A stretch of 64,000 nt of DNA. It comes from Hyposmocoma kahamanoa (lineage: Eukaryota; Arthropoda; Insecta; Lepidoptera; Cosmopterigidae). Positions 55,601-62,976 of the stretch are shown one piece after another. Position numbers and translations under genes: made by a program. Positions within the stretch are counted from its first letter, which is position 1, and each line of letters begins with the position of its first letter. The stretch is taken from contig NW_020653993.1 in the NCBI RefSeq assembly GCF_003589595.1, positions 7,041,876 to 7,105,875 of the forward strand, given 5' to 3'. The notes below the pieces were generated by a model. The model had not been told where the DNA came from, ran no database searches, and saw nothing but the letters and a program-made list of their open reading frames with translations.

Positions 55601-58314
55601 TTCCTATAGAACATTTTATTGGATCAAAATAACGGTATTTCACCAGCTCAATCCATGCATAAATAATAATATAATACAGCTTGAGACTTCTAGGACAAAC
55701 AGCTTTTTAGTGTCATATACATTTCCATACTAACATGCTTTTGTCCAAATGGATGTAGGAAGAAACTGCAGACCTTCAAGCCGCAGGCAATGGCACGCCT
55801 ATCTTCTTAGGGTCACGATTCGGTGGTTGTTAAACAGTGTTCAAACAAAGCCGCATCGAAACATTTTAGTCCTTTTTCAAATTGCACAGCAGCGGCGTGA
55901 CAAATAATATGTGGGCGTGTGTAAAAAGCTGCCAGGCCATAAAACATGGCACCTCTCAACAACATAATGCTCACCTGATGACAAACTTGATCCTCTTGTC
56001 CAGAACGTGTCCTTTGAGGACTTGTTCTTCAGTCACTTCGGGGATCTTTACATCTGCAAATCAATCAATAACATCTATGGTTTAAAATTTGCAAATTACG
56101 ATAATTTTACACGCATGATGAAATAACAAGAGGACTGCTAATTGTGGTATAAGACAGCATAGTCGAGTATCTAGTACCTATTGGTACACCAGATGTCGCG
56201 ACGAGTACCAAATAGCTATTTTTGTAACTAATTAGTTTTACATTGACGTTTCCATTGATAACAAACAAATCAACTAGATGGCGCTTATTGCACTGATTTT
56301 TATGGACACTGCCGGCTAATCTTTAAATTGTTTAGAATTGGCGCCATCTACCCATACTAGCAAGCGTTAATTTATAAATTAGTTTGTAACACACAATGCT
56401 ATCTATTGACACGCATTTTTGTCAAAGTTCATAAATTTTGGGTCATGGTGAATATTTGAATAATATTACAAAGAAAAAGCTGACTGACTACTTATATTAC
56501 ATGTTAAGGAGGAAATTTAAATAATATAAACTACTTCCAGGCTATCAATAAGCGCCATCTAGACAGAACTCAAAGCTTGGAGGGGCCAGGACTTACCTCC
56601 TCGTGAAGACCCTTTGCACAGCCAGCGTTGAGTTTTAGTGTCAGTTTTGTTTAGGCTCACAACAATGTCTACACCATTCTAAAGTCAATGGTCTACACTT
56701 TTTGAATTGCGAATATGATTTTAAGCAGGTTTTAATAGTATCGAAACAGTTTTTGAGGTAGCGGGGAGCGGGTGAGAGGTAGGATAGTGTTGCCAGAATG
56801 TAAATGAATGCGTTTGAGTTATCATGTGTGCGATGAAAAAATACTTAAAAATAAATGTTAATATTTAATAAATATAATAAATAAATATAGAGAGAACAGA
56901 AAAGATGCACAATGGCGCAGCCAACTCCTGGGGGCCTAGAGGTTTCCTGTACCTTTTAAACTTAAATAGAACTAAATACTAGTTACGATCTGTAATATGG
57001 AGCTTAGCAGTCCTCTTGAGTTGTAAGTCCATGCTATTACTGTGCTTTGGAAAATCTTCGATTACTTTACCAGTTGCTCCATTAAAATATTAACAATGTG
57101 ACAACAAACATACAAGTTAAATACTCTATTATCATACCTGAACCTGGCTCGCCTTTAACGTCAGCGTTTCCCTTGGACTCGGGCTCTTCAGGCTTCTCTG
57201 TGGAGTCGGTGTCCATTACTTCAGTTTTCACTTCGGCAGGAGGTTGTTTGTCACCATTTTCCTGAATATTTTAAGAATATCGTAAGTACTGTGATCGCCG
57301 TAGACACTGTACACCACTGCAGCAGCGCCAGGAGTGAAATACATACATTTACGTTACGTTATATTAGTATCTATCTACTGTAGGAGAGATAAATTACTAT
57401 ATGTATTATATTATTATGGTTATGTTATAACGGTAGCACAGATGGTAGCGCTCTCCGGTTGCTTCTCGACACCTCTCACTAATGATGAAGTACTAAAATA
57501 GTTGTACGTGAGTTTATTTAACTTGGATAGTTAAAGTAACCATAAGACTTATTTTAAACCAAGAATCCGAACAGTTGTCATTTCGCAATAATAGGATTTT
57601 TGCATGATTAGAGTGGCATAAAACGGCATGGGTGCCTTAATCAACTCAGATCGCGTGATCGGATGCAACAAAAAAAAACATTATAAATAAAACTGATATC
57701 ACGATCAGAGTGTACACATTGAAGGTCATCAGTTTCTATTACCAACCGATCGCGGGATCAGACCAAAGGCGCGGACAAATCTTAGTAAACCATAAAAATG
57801 TATAATATGTAGTTATTATTACATAATATGTACTTATTATTACTATAATTTATATATTTATTGATGAGTAGTGTATTTATTTAAAACGCTTTCATTACAA
57901 GATATTCTTTGGCTGCACCCCCGTTTTCAACTCTTAAATTTCTATCCTAAGGTTGTCTGGAAGAAGTTGCTACTTAGAAAGCAACCCGCCTGTTGTACAT
58001 TGGTTTACTCTGCGATACTTATATTACAGTTCTGTGTTGTCATTGTAATTTTCAATGTGCAGTAAAGAATATTTCATTCATTGAAAAAATAACTAAAATG
58101 AAATTACCGAAGCCTAACATACACAGTACGTCGTCATAGTTATCATATAAATAAAACCGACCTGCGGCTCATCCTTCTTCTCACTGTCGCTATCTGCTTC
58201 CTTGTCTTTCTCTTGATTATCTTCTTTTTCCTTCTCTTCTTCTGGCTCCTCGCCACGTTCGCGTCTTTCTGCAGCTTCTTTCTCTTTTCTTTCGCGCTCT
58301 ATTCTTTCTCGCTC
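37523..58314 (-). CDS. HNRNPU/HNRNPUL-like nuclear ribonucleoprotein, C-terminal ~738 residues (15 exons)
   Basis: Fifteen GT-AG exons join in phase (2217 coding bases). In order they encode: a charged Glu/Lys/Arg linker; a segment ending LVDGPRRPNSLAECE; a P-loop domain starting VILMVGMPGSGKTYW (Walker A GMPGSGKT) and continuing to RRRNFILDQTNVYPSAQRRK; a basic RDDDRKRRDDRRSRD stretch; long poly-Gly and RGG-type exons; Asn/Arg/Gly/Pro repeats; and a Trp/Gln-rich end closing QDKK. This is the order seen in HNRNPU (GLPGAGKT; NFILDQTNV), whose members bind nascent RNA and scaffold chromatin and splicing in the nucleus. SAP and SPRY domains are not found here, so 5' exons should lie beyond 58.3 kb, probably outside the window. 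Introns carry many transposons. HNRNPU versus HNRNPUL1/2 cannot be separated from this part. Confidence 0.92.
37681..37890 (+). repeat. LINE 3' tail remnant, antisense in last HNRNPU-like intron
   Basis: Broken frames read KWTGHVCRMSSELLWAKIT and later KEGRGLCSAVGWQ, similar to the RWxGHVxRM...WAK C-terminal tail of RTE-like LINEs. Contains stops and frameshifts. Confidence 0.55.
37934..38287 (-). repeat. 5'-truncated LINE 3' UTR copy
   Basis: Closely matches 45740-46100 over its whole length (shared blocks such as TTGACATTTGATGTACTT and ATGTCCTTTAGTTTCCATAG). By that comparison it is the 3' UTR of the same LINE with no coding part left. Confidence 0.7.
38531..38718 (-). CDS. HNRNPU-like exon: Trp/Gln-rich
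   Basis: Acceptor TGTAAAG, donor GTTAGT. It encodes GWGNWGNWPQWQQQGAHGG, a Gly/Gln stretch and QQWYQWQQWQQQQQGWPG. Much higher GC than the surrounding introns. Confidence 0.86.
38950..39115 (-). repeat. ACCGACTTCAAAAAAGG family, partial copy
   Basis: Contains TTCATCCCCTAGTTTGCCAC and GAATCATCAAAATCGG like 367-540. Lies between HNRNPU-like exons at 38718 and 40442. Confidence 0.58.
39240..40151 (+). repeat. Helitron-like lepidopteran repeat with nested insertions
   Basis: The left end has CTAATATTATAAATGTGAAAG and ACCGCTAAACCAAAATTGAT; the right end reads GACGAAGTCGCGGACACCAG then CTAGT. That start and end are typical of a widespread lepidopteran family often labelled Helitron. A SINE (39450-39690) and about 400 bp of unassigned sequence lie within it. 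Confidence 0.5.
39450..39690 (+). repeat. tRNA-headed SINE, nested in Helitron-like repeat
   Basis: Head GCCTCTGTGGTCGAACGGTT with B box AGGTTGGATTCCC, body to ATGTTGAGTGTGTGCG, tail TTATTGTTATTATTATTA. It interrupts a repeat whose start is near 39240 and whose CTAGT end is at 40147-40151. Confidence 0.7.
40442..40529 (-). CDS. HNRNPU-like exon: Trp-rich
   Basis: Acceptor TTTAACAG, donor GTTAAT. It encodes DGPNPPNQQQQGWNQWASG then WGGWGNWNNQ. Aromatic low-complexity sequence comparable to the YNQW motifs of HNRNPU. Confidence 0.86.
40596..40661. repeat. GC-rich hairpin in HNRNPU-like intron
   Basis: Left arm ACATTGTACGCCACG + GGCCGATACGGCT, 7-nt loop, and a right arm that is its complement apart from a 3-nt bulge. 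Unusually GC-rich for this intron. Confidence 0.85.
41333..41869. mobile_element. TIR element family B, copy 2
   Basis: Reverse-oriented copy of 1766-2297, with shared blocks GGCCAATCGGAGCGCAGTTG and AAAGGCCCATTTGCCT-like sequence. The left terminus is more diverged. Lies in the HNRNPU-like intron between 40529 and 41977. Confidence 0.68.
41977..42089 (-). CDS. HNRNPU-like exon: Gln/Asn/Gly-rich
   Basis: Acceptor TTGTACAG, donor GTATGT. It encodes GGGTGSWQRGGQLQQNNRGG then MQNRNHGGPGGPNRNPK, resembling the MPNRGNYN-type repeats at the vertebrate C-terminus. Confidence 0.88.
42672..42883 (-). CDS. HNRNPU-like exon: Arg/Gly/Pro-rich
   Basis: Acceptor CCTCACAG, donor GTTAGT. It encodes RNDYGGGRDRDNSFRGGRGG, then proline-rich GGPPGRGPQGGPPGDRGRF and NNDKRPPPGP. 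Low complexity; RGG-type RNA-binding composition. Confidence 0.88.
43208..43455 (+). repeat. AAATCGCAAAGATCTG family copy
   Basis: Same order of blocks as 29160-29460 with small differences, ending GAGCTCTACTACTACTA. Intronic in the HNRNPU-like gene. Confidence 0.66.
43462..43680 (+). repeat. Repeat F, copy 1
   Basis: About 215 bp matching 57279-57505 in reverse (TAGTACTTCATCATTAGCGA, GGTGTCGAGAAGCAACC). Both copies are in HNRNPU-like introns. No frame. Confidence 0.62.
44629..44720 (-). repeat. Helitron-like 3' end, reverse orientation
   Basis: ACTAGCTTTTCCCCACGACT TCGTC is the reverse complement of the end at 40127-40151. How far the element extends into 44.7-44.86 kb is unclear. Confidence 0.45.
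44866..45094 (+). mobile_element. hAT-like MITE, short form, copy 2
   Basis: 229 bp with the same TIRs as 33958-34185 and only a handful of differences. Flanked by the perfect 8-bp duplication TTTTTAAT (44858-44865 and 45095-45102). Intronic in the HNRNPU-like gene. Confidence 0.9.
45740..46364 (-). pseudogene. 5'-truncated LINE: polymerase C-terminus plus 3' UTR
   Basis: An open 94-codon frame (46364-46080) contains CVKLYNALPDDIKMLPTSRF then KKILFEWLV, the typical extreme C-terminus of Jockey-type LINE ORF2. The ~340 bases after its stop match 37934-38287, so that shared block is the LINE 3' UTR. It lies in an HNRNPU-like intron in the same orientation as the gene. Confidence 0.7.
46390..46570 (-). 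repeat. tRNA-headed SINE (second family)
   Basis: Matches 23670-23850 in layout: GTTTCCTCACAATGTTTT and CACCGAAAAGCTGG body, then the head region ATTTGAACCCACGAAC with AGGTCAAACCATAAGGCTAC. Confidence 0.65.
47079..47313 (-). CDS. HNRNPU-like exon: poly-Gly / RGG region
   Basis: Acceptor TTTGCCAG, donor GTGAGT. It encodes DRW followed by about 15 Gly, a central SGRWGPAGGRG and RDRNTGPPGRFGGDRW stretch, then a run of more than 20 Gly ending in Arg. RGG-type regions bind RNA and are arginine-methylated in this family. The GGN tracts are prone to length change. Confidence 0.88.
47923..48118 (+). repeat. AAATCGCAAAGATCTG family copy, partial
   Basis: Contains CGCCTGATGGAAGCAACATG, ATTCGAAAGATCTGAGGGGC and a shortened 3' part. 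Intronic in the HNRNPU-like gene. Confidence 0.6.
48165..48385 (+). repeat. Repeat G, copy 2
   Basis: Direct copy of 30105-30340 with GGTTCGATTCCTCG and TTTACTTTCCCTCCGTGTC; intronic in the HNRNPU-like gene. Confidence 0.58.
48716..48832 (-). CDS. HNRNPU-like candidate cassette exon
   Basis: Thirty-nine open codons sit between acceptor TATTACAG and donor GTGAGA. They encode GDDVGMVRRWFYQKRKNQK then PDNDPRGVGGDSESDVS. Length is a multiple of three with phase 1 on both sides, so including or skipping it leaves the frame intact. It does not resemble known family sequence. It may be an alternatively spliced or lineage-specific exon. Confidence 0.6.
49224..49472 (-). CDS. HNRNPU-like exon: NFTLPEV and basic RD-rich segment
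   Basis: Only 91 bases separate it from the preceding exon. It encodes ANFTLPEVGSWIDEVVFPEL, then a coiled segment, PPHKRARDDDRKRRDDRRSR and SRDRG. NFTLPEV is a signature of the family. The basic part could serve as a nuclear localisation signal. Donor GTTTGT. Confidence 0.92.
49564..49732 (-). CDS. HNRNPU-like exon: TNVYPSAQRRK block
   Basis: Acceptor CGTACAG, donor GTTGGT. It encodes TNVYPSAQRRKLREFDGYRR then VAVVVVTDEETYLERQKK. The vertebrate family reads TNVSAAAQRRKM here, with the same strand VVV downstream. Confidence 0.93.
50230..50358 (-). CDS. HNRNPU-like exon: NFILDQ strand
   Basis: Acceptor TGAACAG, donor GTGAGA. It encodes VDCKPFRSTYEGRWDAMVSK and ends LLEIAKGRRRNFILDQ, matching the family's EIAARKKRNFILDQ segment. 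Confidence 0.92.
50380..52020. other. Intron of HNRNPU-like gene, nothing recognised
   Basis: Part of the 3.1-kb intron between the P-loop exon and the NFILDQ exon; AT-rich with no clear element before the hAT-like copy at 52031. Confidence 0.55.
52031..53264 (+). mobile_element. hAT-like non-autonomous element, long form
   Basis: 1234 bp whose ends match the short MITEs (CATTGACC ... GGTCAATG; the right end has GTGCGGACACTTTTTAGCGC and CCCGACGTCCAT). Flanked by the perfect 8-bp duplication ATAAATAG (52023-52030 and 53265-53272). The interior is AT-rich without a conserved frame: the short minus-strand open frame near 52345-52554 is broken in the other long copy. Sits in the 3-kb intron before the P-loop exon. 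Confidence 0.9.
53454..53576 (-). CDS. HNRNPU-like exon: Walker A P-loop
   Basis: Acceptor GTGCGCAG, donor GTACAG. Forty-one codons encode VILMVGMPGSGKTYWARAHA then AKHPERRYNILSTGALFDK. The P-loop GMPGSGKT is intact, as in the polynucleotide-kinase-like domain of the family. Base composition is far more GC-rich than the flanking introns. Confidence 0.93.
53866..53930. repeat. 31-bp tandem duplication
   Basis: GGTTGTTTTATTTTTCCATT TTGAACCTA occurs twice in a row, in the intron upstream of the P-loop exon. Confidence 0.8.
54322..54462 (+). repeat. AAATCGCAAAGATCTG family, 3' part
   Basis: Contains CACCCTTACCCTCCCAAAC and TTCCCTGGACGAACTCTTTC, matching only the 3' half of 29160-29460. Confidence 0.58.
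55378..55498 (-). CDS. HNRNPU-like exon before P-loop
   Basis: Acceptor TGTCCAG, donor GTGAGG. It encodes RYTVEEELDGTEACLVPGYH and ends LVDGPRRPNSLAECE, matching the HNRNPU stretch that leads directly into the P-loop strand. Confidence 0.87.
55975..56053 (-). CDS. HNRNPU-like exon
   Basis: Acceptor ATTTGCAG, donor GTGAGC. It encodes VKIPEVTEEQVLKGHVLDK then RIKFVI. Both sides are in phase. Confidence 0.82.
56060..57130. other. Intron of HNRNPU-like gene, nothing recognised
   Basis: Contains several GGCGCCATCTA-like words (near 56278, 56340 and 56550), possibly a small diverged repeat. No coding frame. Confidence 0.45.
57138..57261 (-). CDS. HNRNPU-like exon: disordered acidic segment
   Basis: Acceptor ATATTCAG, donor GTATGA. 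It encodes ENGDKQPPAEVKTEVMDTD then STEKPEEPESKGNADVKGE. VKTEV and VKGE have the shape of sumoylation consensus sites (inference only). Confidence 0.82.
57279..57505 (-). repeat. Repeat F, copy 2
   Basis: Reverse copy of 43462-43680, with GGTTGCTTCTCGACACCTCT and CTAATGATGAAGTACTA. Confidence 0.62.
57640..57770 (-). repeat. Repeat E, copy 2
   Basis: Reverse copy of 25745-25930, with TGATATCACGATCAGAGTGT and CCGATCGCGGGATCAGA. Intronic in the HNRNPU-like gene. Confidence 0.5.
58162..58314 (-). CDS. HNRNPU-like exon: charged linker
   Basis: Acceptor TTTTGCAG, donor GTCGGT. Fifty-one codons encode ERERIERERKEKEAAERRER then an acidic EEPEEEKEKE run. It is predicted to be a disordered or single-helix segment. 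The donor is weak at +3 to +5, so its downstream edge is slightly uncertain. Confidence 0.82.
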
Positions 58315-58573
58315 CTGCAAAAGCACAGTATCGTGAGACAATTATTCACCAAAGCAAGTACTTGTTTAAACAAGCTTCCCCTTCTTATAACAACTTCTTC
58401 GTTTGGTGAAAATAACTAAAACATATTGATTATTTAAATACATCACGTATTTATCTGCTTTAGTGGTTCTAAGTATATTTTTACAAATACAGTTTTTACT
58501 TTTCATACACAATACCTTATTTCATACCATAATGTTACAAGGTGGTAGATGTAATGGTACAGCAAAAAACTAA

Positions 58574-58747
58574 GGGTCGTATTCCAGAACTCTACTCAAT
58601 GCTCAAGTCAGGATTTGAGCAGACTTGAGTATGATTTCAAGCACTGGAAATACGACCCTAATGGCAAGGACTTGAGTATGATTTCTAGTGATTTGAAACA
58701 TACTCAAACTTGACTTGAGCATTAAGTAAAGTTCTAGAATACGACCC
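58574..58747. mobile_element. PIF/Harbinger-like MITE, copy 2
   Basis: 174 bp, same family as 19861-20025, with TIRs GGGTCGTATTCCAGAACT and flanking TAA duplications (58571-58573, 58748-58750). Upstream of the first visible HNRNPU-like exon. Confidence 0.82.
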
Positions 58748-59444
58748 TAAATCTGAATGATTCAAAATAATTGTAACCTTATTCTATTTACCTAAGCTTC
58801 AAGATTAATACGTGTGTGCATACTGCGAATTGAGTGTTTGAAAATAAAACATAATAATTATTGATATTAATGATAATATACTTTATGACATATACATATC
58901 CATATTATTGTGTTTTAAATATTTATATATTTGATTGGACATATTACATAAGTATTTTAATTTTTGGCCATTTAATGTGTTTTACTAATTGTGCTTCTAT
59001 TAATTTTGTGACACTCATTTCTGTTTTTATTATTTTCGTATTAATAGTTTCAAAAGACTGGGGGTGTGTTAGCCTGCACAGCACCTAACCGCTTAATTTG
59101 AAAACAAGTCTACATGATTAACACTGAAATGTATTTCCAAAAACCAATTCGTAACTTCCAAACTTGAATCTGGGAAGGTTTTCTAAGTGGTTGATATTAG
59201 ATTGAATTTAAGACTGATTTTAAAATGAAGGTCAGGCTCCGGAATCTCTACATTGATTTTACGTATTTAATTGGCAAATACTTGTTCTTGTAGCGGCCGT
59301 CCCGTCGCTGTACTATTGGCGAAACAATATTCAACGAGGTCGCTAAAGATGACGTTGCTACAAATTCTATATATGTAGATACAGGTCCCCTTTAAGGTCA
59401 AACATAGCCGTGAAAATTAGTATGGTGACAGCACACTGTTATGT

Positions 59445-59600
59445 TAAGGGTGCTGGAGAAATTACAGGCACATGGGACTTGTCAACTTTTGTATCAGGGT
59501 GACAGACGCAATGGCAGTGCCCCTCAGATCTTTGCGATTTAAAGCTTTGTTAGCACTGCAACTGACAAGCCCATAGGAGCAGACCAGTCACTTGGCTCAT
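59445..59600 (-). repeat. AAATCGCAAAGATCTG family copy, partial
   Basis: Reverse orientation with CCCTCAGATCTTTGCGATTT and AAAGCTTTG; the head is largely lost. Confidence 0.6.
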
Positions 59601-60598
59601 AAAAAAACCTGTACACTGTACTACCGCTAGAGAATACACGTATTTGTAATTTCATTTGCGATCTCATGCACTACAATAACGCACAAGAGTAAATACGAAT
59701 TATTGTTTTACCTGCTTGCAACTTCATTATGTAACAATACACAATAAACATTTTGCGCAATGCAGGAAATTTGAGGTCAAAGGCTGCGATTTATGAACCG
59801 CATTAAAAATAATCACGAAATCCTAGTTCCGTTCAGCGTTAGCAAGCGTAAAATGCATATATAGTATAGTGTCGCGTTGTACAGTAAACAGCACTTCAAG
59901 CTTGACACTTTGTACTTTGGACCGTACTTATCGTAACCGGCATAAAATTGGATTTTAATCTTAAGTGTCAAGCTTGACGTGCTCTTGACCCTGTGTACTA
60001 CCATTTAAAAACGGAAATAACGTTTGAACACAAAATGTTTATTGTGTTTAAACCATTGACCTACTAACAAAAGGACGTCGGGTTACATCGGGGACATAGG
60101 GCGTTTAAATCGCACACAGAGCGTCAATCGCGCAGCAGTCTTCGTTTATTCGACTGTCAGCGCGGTTGTCAATTATGCAGTATATAATAATAATATGTAA
60201 AAATTACTGCAGTAAAGTGTATAAACAGGATTTTGTATCATATTTTCACTAAACAAATATGTTGTGTTATCATAGTTATCATTTAAAAGTGTTATTTTGT
60301 ACAGTTATATAGTATTTAATTTATATATAAATTAATCGTAAATAGAAATTACAAAAGCAAACAAAATAATTAAAACGCTAACTGTCCTTTTTCTACACAT
60401 TGCATGCACAAAAGATGGAAAGAGACACATTACGTCAATTTCAAGAAGCTTATATAAACTTCTTGGTCATTTTCAATTGTTCGGACCATGAGCGATTGAA
60501 ATATTTGGAACAAAGAAACTATAGAGTCGTGTTGATTTTGATCTTATTTTTAAAATGACTTTTTATTAAACTTTAGCAATAACTAACAAAATATTGTT

Positions 60599-62976
60599 AC
60601 GGCCTGTCATCTAATACTCACACCTATGTCAGTGACGTACATGCTTGTAAGAGGTGGTTGGACCATTGTGTGGTGAGTGAGTCGGCTTTACATACTGTTT
60701 TAGATATTAACGTCCTATATGACATTAGCTGGTCGGACCACTATCCATTGCAGGTAGTATGTGATTTAGGTTTAGTTAGAAATAAGATATTAGCCAGCAA
60801 AGATCAATGTAACAATAAAATAATTTGGGGTGTACGAAATCTAGAGGAAATTAATAAATACTATGAATGCTGTAATAATAAACTGAAGCTCGTACACTGT
60901 CCAGATGAATTTTACGAATGTGCCGATAAAATGTGTAATAATGTGAGTCATCGGCGTGTATTGGACAAGTTTTATAATAAAATTGTTACAATTCTTAGTC
61001 AGTCATCAGTGACTACTTGTACACGTAGGGTTAAGCATAATGTAAAGAATAGGTGTATACTAGGTTGGAATAAGCATGTGGCCGAGGCGCACCGACAAGC
61101 TAGGTTGGATTTTCAGATGTATGTCTTGTATGGAAAGCCTAGTTGCGGGCTCGTATACGATAGAATGTGTCTTAGTCGTAAAATATTCAAATCGAGACTA
61201 AAGTTTTGTCAACAACATCAAGAACAGATTCGGCTGGATTTACTGGCAGCCCAGCATTCAGCCAAAAAATTTAATAAATTTTGGAAGAGTACGAAACAGC
61301 TGAATGGTAAGGCAACTATACCTGTCAGTGTGGATGATACAAGTGACCCAAGGGAAATTGCTAATATTTTCAAACAACATTTCAAAGTAGAATCTCCATT
61401 AATTTCAATGAGTTCACTTTCGTTTAGTAAAGACTGTCATGTCGATCAACCCATATCAATTACTAGTGAAGACGTAAGACAGGCCATTAATAATATGAAA
61501 AGAGGCAAGTCTCCAGGATTTGACAGTCTCAGCATAGAACATTTGAAATATGCAGGTCCTCATATAGATAGACTGTTATCCTTTTTCTATACTTTGTGTG
61601 TAAGGCACTCATACCTACCGTCGGAGCTGATGAAAACAGTGGTAGTGCCATTAGTAAAAAATGCCACGGGAGATATATCTGACAAATCCAACTACAGGCC
61701 GATCTCACTAGCTACAATAACAGCAAAAGTCTTGGACCGAATTCTTGATATGCATCTTAGTAAGAGTCTACAAGTACATGATGCTCAGTTTGGTTTTCGT
61801 GAAGGCTTATCAACCGAATGTGCTATTTTGACCGTCAAACACACCGTTGATTATTATGTAAAGAGGAAAACCCCCATATATGCATGTTTCTTAGATCTAT
61901 CAAAAGCTTTTGACCTAGTCTCATATGATAAACTTTGGTCAAAGTTAAGCTCAGTAGGGGTTTCTCCGGAAGTCATAAAACTTTTTCAGTTTTGGTACAG
62001 TAATCAGAAAAACACTATAAAATGGGCAAATTTTCATTCTGATGAATACATATTAAATTGTGGTGTAAGACAAGGAGGATTGACCTCGCCGAGGCTATTT
62101 AATGTATATGTGAACAGTCTAATTGAGGAGCTGAGCAGCATGCAGGTCGGATGCCGAATAGATGGCGTCACTGTCAATAACATAAGCTATGCTGACGACA
62201 TGGTGCTGCTCAGCCCTTCAATTGGAGGTCTTAGGAAGCTTTTACGTGTATGTGAGGCTTATGCTGTGGAGCACGGTTTGAAGTACAACGTTACAAAAAG
62301 CGAGTTTATGATTTTTAAAGGAAAGAACAAAGGTCCTGTTCATGTACCACCGCTGTTGCTAAACGGAATTACTATTAGACGTGTTCCACGGTTTAAGTAT
62401 CTGGGACACATTTTGACTGAAGAATTGATGGATGATGAGGATATCGAGAGAGAGCGCAGGGCGTTGTCGGTTCGTGGGAACATGCTGGCACATAGATTCA
62501 CTCGTTGTACTGTCAGTGTTAAACTGACTCTTTTCAAAGCGTATTGTCAGAGTTTTTACACGTGTGGTCTATGGGCCAGGTTCACAAAGCGGGCCTACGA
62601 CTCTCTGCGAGTCCAGTACAACAACGTTTTCAGAGTTCTATTGAGGCTTCCCCGATTCTGTAGTGCTTCGGGCATGTTTGCCGATGCACACATGGACGAC
62701 TTCTATGCGATTATACGAAAGAAGACCGCGTCTATTGTGCAGCGGATTCGGGGAGGTGACAATGGAATTCTGAGGATGATAGCAGACAGGATGGACTCTG
62801 CTATCCTCAGCCGGTTTACATTGTTACATGTAAAATAGTCCCTTAGTGGTGTAGAATGTCAAATTATTTCACTAACATAGTTTTTAAGTATTCTTGTTGC
62901 TAACATTCTATGGATTGATTGGTCTGAAAATAAAGGATTTTTATTTTTATTTTATTTTTTATTATTTTTTATTGTT
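60599..62976 (+). mobile_element. 5'-truncated non-LTR retrotransposon with 7-bp target duplication
   Basis: The element runs from 60599 to a T/A-rich tail and is flanked by TATTGTT at 60592-60598 and 62970-62976. The 5' end cuts into the endonuclease domain, since the open frame begins without a start codon. It sits inside a TIR element (60054-63644). Comparison with the uninterrupted copy at 52031-53264 gives the exact insertion point. Confidence 0.9.
60601..62838 (+). CDS. LINE endonuclease C-terminus and reverse transcriptase (partial ORF2)
   Basis: The frame is open from the truncated edge to TAG at 62838. It starts in the end of an APE-type endonuclease (RWLDHC ... DISWSDHYPLQ), so the first TTG/ATG codons are not real starts. 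Reverse-transcriptase motifs follow, numbered from the Leu codon at 60658: KSNYRPISLATI; ACFLDLSKAFD with Asp about residue 413; CGVRQGGLTSPRLFN; and SYADDMVLL at about 511-514. No RNase H domain is seen after the thumb region. This enzyme copies its RNA at a nicked target site. An uninterrupted frame of ~745 codons suggests recent insertion. Subfamily (Jockey, CR1 or relative) is not settled here. Confidence 0.9.
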   Translation, partial: GLSSNTHTYVSDVHACKRWLDHCVVSESALHTVLDINVLYDISWSDHYPLQVVCDLGLVRNKILASKDQCNNKIIWGVRNLEEINKYYECCNNKLKLVHCPDEFYECADKMCNNVSHRRVLDKFYNKIVTILSQSSVTTCTRRVKHNVKNRCILGWNKHVAEAHRQARLDFQMYVLYGKPSCGLVYDRMCLSRKIFKSRLKFCQQHQEQIRLDLLAAQHSAKKFNKFWKSTKQLNGKATIPVSVDDTSDPREIANIFKQHFKVESPLISMSSLSFSKDCHVDQPISITSEDVRQAINNMKRGKSPGFDSLSIEHLKYAGPHIDRLLSFFYTLCVRHSYLPSELMKTVVVPLVKNATGDISDKSNYRPISLATITAKVLDRILDMHLSKSLQVHDAQFGFREGLSTECAILTVKHTVDYYVKRKTPIYACFLDLSKAFDLVSYDKLWSKLSSVGVSPEVIKLFQFWYSNQKNTIKWANFHSDEYILNCGVRQGGLTSPRLFNVYVNSLIEELSSMQVGCRIDGVTVNNISYADDMVLLSPSIGGLRKLLRVCEAYAVEHGLKYNVTKSEFMIFKGKNKGPVHVPPLLLNGITIRRVPRFKYLGHILTEELMDDEDIERERRALSVRGNMLAHRFTRCTVSVKLTLFKAYCQSFYTCGLWARFTKRAYDSLRVQYNNVFRVLLRLPRFCSASGMFADAHMDDFYAIIRKKTASIVQRIRGGDNGILRMIADRMDSAILSRFTLLHVK

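Noticed and set aside
60658..60660. Start codon of the LINE frame
   Set aside because: The frame is open upstream into endonuclease sequence and the element is 5'-truncated, so this is not a real start.
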